From NCBI GenBank assembly GCA_965649825.1, contig OZ287706.1:806001-870000 (forward strand): a stretch of DNA of 64,000 nt. Reading direction: 5' to 3'. The notes beneath the pieces were generated by a model that worked only from the letters and a program-made list of their open reading frames with translations, made no database searches and was not told the DNA's origin. Made by a program: the position numbers and the translations under genes. The stretch comes from Penicillus capitatus (Eukaryota; Chlorophyta). Positions within the stretch are counted from its first letter, which is position 1. Each line of letters starts with the position of its first letter. Below, piece by piece: positions 11,338 to 20,400 of the stretch.

Positions 11338-14304
11338 TCACATAAAGACATCTAGATCTAATTCGTAGTTAAACTTCTGACGGATGTCGTCTTGAATCGA
11401 TCGGACAAACTCTCGACAGCAGGTACCAAAGGAAACAGGATATCGATCGCCGACTCTGCGAATCGCTTTCAGCGTTAAGCTCGCGATTCCCATCTGCATC
11501 TCATCAACGCCGTCAATCCATTCCTTCACTCGACAGAGCATGTCCGACGCAGAATCTGTCTTCCCTTTTACGCGTTCAGGCGGCCATTTCAGAACTTCGT
11601 CCCTTTCTTTGAGCCATGCGACCAGCTTGGCGGCGACGAAAGATGGAATTCGCGATTCACACCCGCGGCAGATTAGTTCTTCGATCGATGCGACATCTAC
11701 AAGCGCTCGGACTCACGGAGATCGGCATCCCTCAGGTGACGCGACTTGAAATGACAGGATGCTTCTTGCTCTCCGCCGCCTCCGTCACCGTCTTCTGTCT
11801 CTTCGTGTCCCGCGTGTCGTTACCCGCCACAAAGAGATTGTTACGTTCCAGTGGGATCGTCTCAATGATCTCCCGTCTCAACTCGACCGGCAAAGCTTCC
11901 AGCACACTCTCATCCACCTACTCAAATCACGCACGATAAGAACGACGTCGGGACAAGACGTCAGACATCGGCCAGGACAAGACCATCTGGTTGAACGACT
12001 CTGACGGAGCGCAGAACGATCGGAGCATGCGATCTGCTGCCCTTCGACTTTGCTTTCCGTTTCTTTCCACGATCGATCGGAACGGCGGATTGAGGTCGGA
12101 GATCCGACTTCGTGCCCTGGTCGACGGGCTTGAGCTCAGGCAACAATCTCTGCGATGCATCTCTTTCGCTGTCGAGTTTCGAAATCTGACAACGGCACAG
12201 AAAATCGAGTCCATCGTTGCCCCCTGTGAACACAGCTCACCCCAATGCCGAGACCTCGAATGTCAGCGACAGGAATCTCCATGCGCAGAAACAGTTGCCA
12301 GACATGCTGCAACAGAATCTCTGGACGGTCTGTGTACTGATCCAAGGTGTGACTGCGACTGTAGTGGTCACACGCTCCGCATCCCAGAAACTTTCGCGGA
12401 CACACTGGCGCGTCTTCCTGTCGTACTCGCACCTGTCACATCGCGATACATCCACAACGTTCGGTGTTTTGTCACGCACCTTCAGCGAGACGCATCGTCC
12501 TTTGAGACGCAGAAAAGACATTCGGTGCAGCACTTCGGCCAGAATCTCCTGTAGATAGCTCCGCACATCTTCGACCCTGTGGATTCGGATACCCCAGTTG
12601 CATTCGGCGCAAACGGACTTACGCGTCTGCCAGGAACCCCACGTCGCGTGAGCCGATCCTGCCGCCACGACTTCACACCTTCGGCAGTTGGACGGCCGCT
12701 GCGTCAATCCCATGTGATGCTCTCCACATCATCCTTCCTGTCTTTTCGCCGAACGCATCGATCAGCCACTTCTCGGATCTCTCCATCACCTGCGCCGTCG
12801 TTTCGATTCCTTCTGCTCGGAGCTTCTCTGTCAGCGACCATCCGATGCCTAGGTGCTCGATCATCGACAGGCGAATCACGCGATGTGACAGCAATGCCTG
12901 GAATGTCGTGAAGGGGGACTTCGCAGAGGAAGGCCGAAATCTCGGCGCTCAGAACGCGATACTGCCCGTCGGGTTTGGCCTTGGACGTCGCCATCTTGGC
13001 CAGGAGCTTGTTCGGTCCAATTCCGGCACTGGCTGGGCACCGCGTCGTGTCGTAGATCTCGCATCGGATGCGCCGTGCCAACTCTTCAGGGTCTCCCAGT
13101 CCCGTCACATCAAGGTACGCTTCGTCACACGATACTGGCTCGACACGCGCACTGTAACTCGACAGAATTCCGTACACCTAACAGACGTCCGTTCGGTCGC
13201 ACTGTCGAACGGAACGCGCTCTGAGTGCCTGTTCTGAAATTTCGTGATACTGCTGGAACTGATAGGGGACGACTTTCAGTGCCGGGCACTTCTCCAGGGC
13301 AGACGAGATGAAGGATCCAGCACGAATTCCGAATCGACGAGCCGGGTAGTTTGCACACGAGATCTCTGCTGTGCCGTTCCTGTTGCTGGAATGGCACACC
13401 ACGAAAGGAACGTCTCTCAGTTCCGGCCGCGTCAGCAAAGCCACGGACGCGAAGAAACAGTCCATGTCGATGTGCACGATCTGTCTGTCTCCTGTCAATA
13501 AGGCCGTGCAGCATTTGGTCGGGGTTTCCGAGAGGCACCTGTTTTGGCGGGTTTGGGCCCCCGGTTCCTCTGCTGTTGCAGGAAGCCTTCGATGCGCAGC
13601 TTCCAGGTGCCGATGAAATGAAGCCTCGAATGTTCAAAGTAGCTACGGATGAAAGCGCTCGGCGTCAGATCAGCATTCTTAAAATAGGCTGTCTCTTTTT
13701 CGGCATCTCCCTCCGGAGGCATGTCCACTGTCATCTCTGCTTCCTCTTGCGGATCGTCATGGCTCATTAGAAACGCATCGAGGCGTCGATCCCGGGGATC
13801 CTGGATCTGCTCGAGGGCAAAGTCCTCCACGGGCAGCACCTCTCCTGCATCGATCGACGCAGTGATCCACTCCGGCCGCACGACCGGAACCGGATTCCTG
13901 CAGCGATGCGATCCCCCCAGTCAGACAGCGTTTACGATAGAGCACGGGCACTTTTCTTTTCGGAGCTGGCGGATCTTAGCGAGTGGCAATTGACTGCAGA
14001 TGAGGTGTGTGACAGGAGGACGGTTGTCGTAGATCTCGAATCCTCCTCCATGTAAGGCCATCAGATGTCTGAGCTCCTGTTGCGATGGCACGGTGTGTCC
14101 ATTGACGAAGATCGTGATGCCGGTGAACAGCGATGTCTTTTCCTGTCCTCCTTCGAGATGGAACCGTTCCAGTTCTTCATTCCGAAACTGCCTTCGGAAC
14201 TTGGCGTTTTTGTTGTCGAAGTAGCGGGACCAACTGCCACCGTGGCCCGCAGATGGCTCGGCTTCGCGCTTGCGCGAGGGCTTTCGTACGGTATTTGCAT
14301 CCAT
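11338..14304 (-). CDS. REV1: DNA repair protein REV1 (Y-family polymerase)
   Basis: REV1 inserts dCMP opposite lesions and scaffolds other translesion polymerases in the nucleus. Ten exons give 834 residues: 13952-14304, 13539-13897, 13229-13491, 12898-13177, 12679-12848, 12480-12617, 12241-12432, 11967-12185, 11746-11917 and 11338-11696; all phases agree. In order: BRCT domain over exons 1-2 (VNGHTVPS, VRPEWITASI); palm with the catalytic HIDMDCFFAS and SCDEAYLDV motifs; thumb; little finger (CNWGIRI, ADIRGLGIG); a ubiquitin-binding motif (DESVLEALPVELRREI) in exon 9; and a C-terminal helical domain ending LDLDVF, as in the polymerase-zeta-binding region. Introns are 47-61 bp. Those after exons 3 and 4 begin GC. 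The start is the first ATG before the BRCT region. The protein is somewhat shorter than animal REV1, mainly in linkers. Confidence 0.9.
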
Positions 14305-14629
14305 CGACAGCCAGAAGACGAAATGCTGCGACGTCGCGGAGGACAGGCCTCGGCCCGAAGGTCAATGCAGTTGATTTCGTTGAGGTTTGTCTCAAAAACC
14401 TGTTGCATGTACCGATCCTGTCTCGTCTTTTGGATCTAACGGATCATCTGACTGCCATTTCCTAAACGTCGCCTCTCTGGGTATTTCTCCATCGGCCAAT
14501 CCATCAAACGTATACAATCAATCATGAATACGTGGCCCTTGTGAAGGGACCCTTCGTTCCGATACGCCATTGGCAGTCCACAAACGCCGTTGCTTGACGC
14601 GATTGATCCCAAAGAGGCAAGGAGCCGCC

Positions 14630-14639
14630 TATATATACG
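14630..14639 (+). promoter_or_regulatory. TATA-like element before the PLL-like gene
   Basis: CTATATATAC lies 43-52 bp upstream of the ATG at 14682 in otherwise GC-balanced DNA. Its position fits a TATA box with a very short 5' UTR. The minus-strand paralogue at 40.8 kb has a weaker TATAC-containing sequence at a similar distance. Confidence 0.35.
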
Positions 14640-14681
14640 TCGTTCGTTAACTGCTCTTCTGAGGACCTGTGGTTTCTAGCC

Positions 14682-15947
14682 ATGCGTACCAACCTCATTT
14701 GCAGCCCGTGTCTGGCGTGTGTCTGCGCCGTTCTGTTCTTTGCAGTTGTATCGTTCGGTTACACGGAACATGAGGCAGTCACACGGAACGACCTCCTCCT
14801 CGCCAAGGCTTTGAAAAACGGAGAATTCTGCTGTCCTTGCGTTTTGGAGAAAGCCGAGGTGGATCGTCGAACCACTCGCGAAAACTGCTGCCCCTGCGCT
14901 CTTGAACAACGTCTGAAGAAGATTCCGCTCGCACCTCTTCATCGTGCCCGTGCCGTGTACAGCAACGAGGCGAAAGACCCGGCAGTGAAGTCCTGCGAAC
15001 TCATCACCGGCGATCTTCTCTCGTCTCTGCCGAACTGCGTTTCTTTCAAAAGAGGACAAGTGGACTGCTTCTACGTCAACTATGAAACGCAGACGGTCAT
15101 CCACAAGACGATAAAGGACGGTACACCGCAGGAATCAGTCGATAATCAAGCAAAAGTACGCGATGAAGTGATTCCTGTGGCCAAGTCTAGCAACAAATTC
15201 ACCCTCATGACCTTGAACCAGTCGAACCATTTGATGACCAGAATGATCAGAGGCGGTGAATGGACGGAATGGGAGACGATCGAGAATGCCATGGCACTGG
15301 AAGTGCCGTCTGTCTTTATGCGTGGCAGCGGAGGTGTTACCTGCTTCTACCGATCAGTAGACAATTCGCTTTGGTATGTGGACCGTTCGCGCTATGGCAA
15401 ATGGGAACCACCAAAGAAGCTCCAGCTGGAGGGTTTGGTATCACCTCCGACATGCACCGAACGCGGGGATGGCGATGCCGAAGACTGTTTCGCCTTGGCA
15501 TCCGACAACTCTGTGTCGCATGAGATGTGGGTTTTCGGGGGAGAATGGAAAGTACAGCCGGGAGCGGGTGGAATGGGAAAACAGCGCATCTCTGTGACAA
15601 GCTGGGACTACGATCGTGCCGACATCTTCGTCCTTGGCGTCGGCAATCAGCTCATGCACCGAGCCTTTGTGGAAGAGGAGTGGGAGGAATGGGAGGATCT
15701 CGGCGGCAGCTTCGTGTCTGCTCCGGAATGCATTGCAATCGAAGACGAGGCGATACACTGTTTTCTGATCGGTGTCGATCGTACTCTCATGCGCAAGTCG
15801 TTCGTCGACAATTCTTGGTCGGACTGGTTCTCCTCTTCCTATGCCATGATCGAAAAGCCATCATGCGTGGTGACAGGAGGAACGACAATTGCGTGTTACT
15901 CACGCGGATACACCGGACACATGGTCGAGATCGTTTACGAACTCTAA
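14682..15947 (+). CDS. Secreted PLL-like beta-propeller protein, copy 1
   Basis: An intronless 421-residue protein with an N-terminal signal peptide (hydrophobic core within residues 5-26). Two CCPC motifs follow near residues 50 and 69, then about 300 residues of repeats with the spacing W-x-x-W, LGG, S-x-P, CFLIG-D-x-L-x-K. This matches the bacterial PLL / fucolectin-type propeller pattern, in which each blade binds sugar through pockets lined by Trp. The C-terminus ends YTGHMVEIVYEL and is shared with the two paralogues at 39.5 and 45.5 kb. The CCPC head is not part of the bacterial lectin and may be specific to this family. Sugar binding is inferred from repeat pattern only. A TATA-like element sits just upstream. 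Confidence 0.75.
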   Translation: MRTNLICSPCLACVCAVLFFAVVSFGYTEHEAVTRNDLLLAKALKNGEFCCPCVLEKAEVDRRTTRENCCPCALEQRLKKIPLAPLHRARAVYSNEAKDPAVKSCELITGDLLSSLPNCVSFKRGQVDCFYVNYETQTVIHKTIKDGTPQESVDNQAKVRDEVIPVAKSSNKFTLMTLNQSNHLMTRMIRGGEWTEWETIENAMALEVPSVFMRGSGGVTCFYRSVDNSLWYVDRSRYGKWEPPKKLQLEGLVSPPTCTERGDGDAEDCFALASDNSVSHEMWVFGGEWKVQPGAGGMGKQRISVTSWDYDRADIFVLGVGNQLMHRAFVEEEWEEWEDLGGSFVSAPECIAIEDEAIHCFLIGVDRTLMRKSFVDNSWSDWFSSSYAMIEKPSCVVTGGTTIACYSRGYTGHMVEIVYEL

Positions 15948-16076
15948 GTTTTCGATCCATTACGTGCGCGTTTTGTTTTTTTGATTAAGAGATGGGTTTA
16001 TAAGCACTTTGCTGTGCGGGTGTTTGCGGGTGATGTTGTTTGAACAGACGCAAGTCTTTCAAATCGATTCAAGTGT

Positions 16077-17358
16077 TTACAGACGTTCTATCCAGTCCCA
16101 GATCTCTTCGGCCAGTCGCTGTAGATCGCGCGATCGCATGATCTCTGGGAGGATGTCTTGACGGAGAAAAGAGACGGGCTCCCCTCCCAGCATCTCTCCG
16201 TTTCGTCCCTGCAGTAGATCCATGCAGATCTTTCGGAGCTTCGTCTCCTCGTCCTTGGTGACGGAATGGCATCGTGTGGCACGAGAGGTCAGGAAACGGA
16301 CGTAAGCCAACGTCCACTTGCGATAGTCTGTTGGGAACTTCAGCTCGATCGCGTTCATGATTCCCTGTTCCAGATGATGCTTCACATCTGCCTGACTGGC
16401 ATGCAAGGATAATGCATCGAGTTCAATATCGCTCGTCTCATCTAGTCGACAAACAAATCGTTCGCTGTCTTTGAGAATGATCACTGTGATGGCTTACCTG
16501 TATCCATCTGCGCTGCTTGATGACCGGTCTGTCTCTGTGATGGATCTGAAATGAGGGTCCATGCTTCGAGGGAAGTATTGTAGAGATAAGCATGCCCGTC
16601 CGAAAGCATGGCAATTGGCAAGGAGTTGGAGCTGAAGTGGATGGTTGACACTGCACACACAACCACCTTCATTCGGTGAAGGATGATGCTAAGAAAAGAC
16701 CGCACGTTGGGCTTCCTTGCAGAGCGAGCAGACAGAGGCGCGATAGATCGACGGCCTCTTTGAACGGCTCCGAGATCTGTTGGATGCACATCCAGTCCGA
16801 GGTCCGCCAAATGAAGACTCGTTTGGCATCGGCCTGACTCGCGAGGAACTGACCGAGTGGATCCCATGCCACGCCCTTGACCATATTCTTGTGGCCGGTA
16901 ATGATGTGACAGGTCTCTCCCCCTTCGACATCCCAGATGATGATCGCCCCGTCCAGACTGCAACTGGCGAGCATATGTCGACGTGTGGTGGTGCCCCATG
17001 CGACTTCCGAGACGTCGAGCTTCTGCTGATGCCACTTGCGAAATGGGCGCCACGAAGGTTCGTTGAAAGGCACCCATGCGGCAACACTGACAACGCCGTC
17101 CGACCCTCCCGAGGCCAAGAGACGGCCAGTGTGATTGAATCGAACGGAGTTCACAGGCTTCTCGTGAACTTTGATCTCGGCGAGCAGCGAAGTGTCGTTG
17201 GAAGAGGAGAGCGCTTTGGCGAAGCTCCAGACGTTAACGACGCCATCGTCACCGCCGGTCGCAAATGCATTTCCGCGGGGCGAGATATCGATAGAGAAGA
17301 TCGGAACGACGTTTTCCTTCTCCAAGTGCACCGCCCATGTCAACGGCTTAGTAATCAT
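16077..17358 (-). CDS. HIRA: Compact HIRA-type histone chaperone
   Basis: HIRA deposits histone H3.3-H4 independently of replication. The long 5' exon (from 17358) has four WD repeats (FSIDISPRG, VNSVRFNHTG, LASCSLDGAIIIWD, VKGVAWDPLGQFLASQADAKRVFIWR), the HIRA N-terminal order. The 3' part holds the HIRA C-terminal core: a LSDGHAYLYN strand near 16600, then HLEQGIMNAIELKFPTDYRK to the stop at 16077. The last intron (GTAAGC donor, about 56 bp, near 16440-16495) joins in phase. The intron after ISEPFKEA (about 16690-16745) could not be fixed. The total is only about 430 residues against roughly 1000 in animals: WD repeats 5-7 and the central B-domain region appear missing. The ATG at 17358 was chosen because the WD region starts at once. 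It is divergent from the TerD-C2 gene, with 43 bp between start codons. Confidence 0.75.
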
Positions 17359-17401
17359 TCTTGTAGCAGATTGACGTAACGCGCACGACAACCAGGAGAG
17401 A

Positions 17402-20400
17402 ATGGAAACGCCGACGAACGCAGACTACTACACGAACTGGGAAGGCAAAGGTGAAGAGCTGCTAGCTGTCTCGCTGAGGTGAGAAGGCGTCGTGCAGGAT
17501 TGGTGAAGCCGGCGCCGCCTCCGGAAGTGCGAGACTGGCCGCAACCCGTCGGACTGACACCGCACGAAGAATACATGATTCATCCTTCGGTCAACAAAGT
17601 CTCCCTGGGGCTCGGCTGGGACGAGTGAGCGCGTGTGATGCCGAATGTTCGAGAGGGATACCGGGTTTCGCTGTAGAGGAGTGGATGTGGATGCCTCTGC
17701 AGCCCTCATTGGTTCCCAGCACGACGTGGTGGACCTCGTCTGGTGGCACAATCTCAAGAGCACATGCAAAAGTGTCAAGCATTCGGGCGATGACACGACA
17801 GGCGAAGGGGGTGGCGATGATGAGATCATCACAGTCGACATAACAGACATTCCGTTGAGGGTGCACCACATCCTCTTCGCCGTCTGCATCTACAGTGACG
17901 GATTCTCCTTCGATCAAGTCCGTCTGCAGCGTCCTATGTGTCCTCTGCACGTCCTTTTCTCTGTGTAGCTGCGCAGAGCGTATGTGAGAATGATGCACGG
18001 GAAGCCAAAGTACAAGGGACACATCATGTGCCAGTTTGAGCTGAACCAGCTGGTCGGTCGAGCGATGTTGATGGGAGTGATGACGAGGAAAGGTGCTTAC
18101 TGGAGCTTCAAGGCACTCGGTATTCCTGCTACGGGCCAGACCATCCAGGACGTCGTACAGGTAAGTGTCTCATTCCTTGTACCTACACGACGGCACCGCC
18201 ATATGTGTTTTTCAGAATCCTGCAAACTTGGAGTTCCTGCAGTCGAGCATCTCCTTTCCGCCACTGCTAAGGAACGTGAGTGTCCGTGTGACGCAGGGGG
18301 CAGAGTTGGCTGCAAAGGATGCCGCCAGATTCGGAAGAGAGGCATCATCTGACCCTTACTTCACTCTGAAGTTTAAGAAGAGTGTTGGTTTTCTGCAGTG
18401 CTATTCGACGATGGGGCAGATTTGGCGCTGAAAAACAGGCCAAAATCGTCAGCGCAGCAGCGGGGTTACGCTATTAGTTGTTAGCAACGCAAAGCGACTT
18501 GATCGACACTGTGAAGAACTCCCTCTAGTTACACCACCCTCCACGTCTCTTTCGCCTCGTGGTGTAGCGGTTGGCACACTTGGGGATTTCCCAAGAGGCG
18601 TGGGTTCGAATCCCATCGAGGTCCCGTGCGTCACTCGGGTGATAGTGACAGGTCGGAGGGTTAATCGGCATCTCGCCGCGACGTAATTGGACAAATGCTC
18701 GGAGATTGAAATCTAGACCCCTAGCCGCGGGTTGGAGGGTCACGTCTGGGGAGGTCGACGACGCAAGACTGTCGAGAACGAGACGCCGGAAGACGAGCGA
18801 TTTAATGAACGATGGATGGGTGATAGATGAAAATCGATGAACACTTGAACGGTTAACTAGCGGTGAATGTCGGGTTGTAAAATGCCTCTTGCGAATGCGA
18901 CTGTAAACAAACCACGATTGACACACACGTCTCTTTCGACCTCTTCGGCATGGACGACCCGTATCTCTCTTTCGCCGCCTTAGTCGGGGAGTGGAAGACT
19001 AAAGTCGCCGGAGTCTTGGCCGGGAGATGGAGGGGCGTCGTGGCTAGATTCATCTTCGTGTTGGCTCATCTCACCAAGCGCAGCGGAAGTCTTGAAGTCA
19101 GATAATGATGGGAAAGAGCTTGGAGGCCGCACCGACAATTTTGCAGAAAGGAGACGACTTGTTACAATCGATGATAGATAGCAAATGTTTGTAAGACAGA
19201 AACGGGGTTTATGCGATGTCCAAAAGATAACAGAAACTCAGGTGTCAAACGAGAGATGATTTATGTGTCCAGACCCTTGCTTAAATACCCAGTCCCTGAA
19301 GTGACGATAGGAAAAACAGATGAACTTCAAGAGTGAGTTCACAATGAGATTCACAATCAGACTAGGAAGTTCAGCATGAAATTCTAGAAGCTTCCCAAGA
19401 ACTTCGCAGGAACTCGCTCCTAGTCAGCATGACTTGTCCGCGACTCAGCGGCGACGGCTCCGTTGCGCAGCCAAGAACGCGAAAAGGCATAAACGACAGA
19501 AGATGCAATCCATTATGTTGTCGTCTCATCACGTTCCCTCAGAATTGCGCCCTTTCTTCACAGACACAATTGGCCCGTAACACCGGAAACTTTAAACCCA
19601 AACTTGCTCCCAAAGTTTTTACTTTGTATGCCTATGTACTATGTTCTTCTTGCGTTTTTTCTTAGTTACGCACACAAGATTCATGTTTTCTGTCGCTTCT
19701 TGGCGACATCTTGATTTCATGCCGTCGCCTTATTGCGCCGCCACATCTTTAGGCTTCTACCACACGCTGCGTCTTCTTCTCAGCGCGTTGACTGTCATTT
19801 CATCACGTCAACTGACTGCCACGGGTTTCTCGTTATTAATGTAATCCAGACTGATCATTCAGGGTTACAGCACTCCTCGTCGCCTCAGACTTCTGGCTCA
19901 AAACTCGACGTCGCCTGCACCTCGCAGGTCATTTGCTGCTCCAAACTCGATGTCGCCGCGAACTTAGCAGCTATCGAATTCCGCCAGCTTCTGAGATTTC
20001 TGGCCAGCGGCTAAGTACCCGCAGATGATAGTGACGTTTTTCCTAGCATTCTGACAATGCACGTCATCCAGACTCGAACCCTGGATATCTGCTCGATCAC
20101 GAGTTCCGCGTCCTACTGCAGACCCGTCTCTCACCCTGCTTTGGTCACTTCGTGACCCTCTCCAGCGCTCTCTTAACCGTCGCTGAATACTTTTTCGTCC
20201 TTTAAGCAATCGGTCTTGACGGCCTTCGAACCGTCGCCAAAAACTTCTTCGCCTGATTACTTAGCGCACCAACAAAGAGAACATTCAAATCAAACTTCGT
20301 CAAGAGGTCGCTGAATCCGACGTGGAATGAAACTGCTTTTAATTTGGGACGCATAAGCGAATCGGAACCGAAGGCTTTGAAGATTATAAAGTAGGTCTTT

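Larger units (their letters stand above)
18500..19640 (+). repeat. Dispersed repeat family, copy 1 (contains a SINE)
   Basis: Apart from the SINE at 18555-18926, this stretch aligns in the same orientation with 51975-52650. Shared landmarks include CTGTGAAGAACTC, CCTCCACGTC, CTCATCTCAC, AAGTCTTGA, CTTGTTACA, GTGTCAAACG, CAAGAGTGAGTTC and CAATGAGATTC, in the same order. The copies have diverged by substitutions and small indels, so this is an old family. No long ORF; class unknown. Confidence 0.65.

Noticed and set aside
18555-18625. A functional tRNA gene
   Set aside because: B box and T-arm are good, but the anticodon arm lacks U33, the acceptor is only partly paired, and the sequence is the head of a 372-bp element with target duplications.
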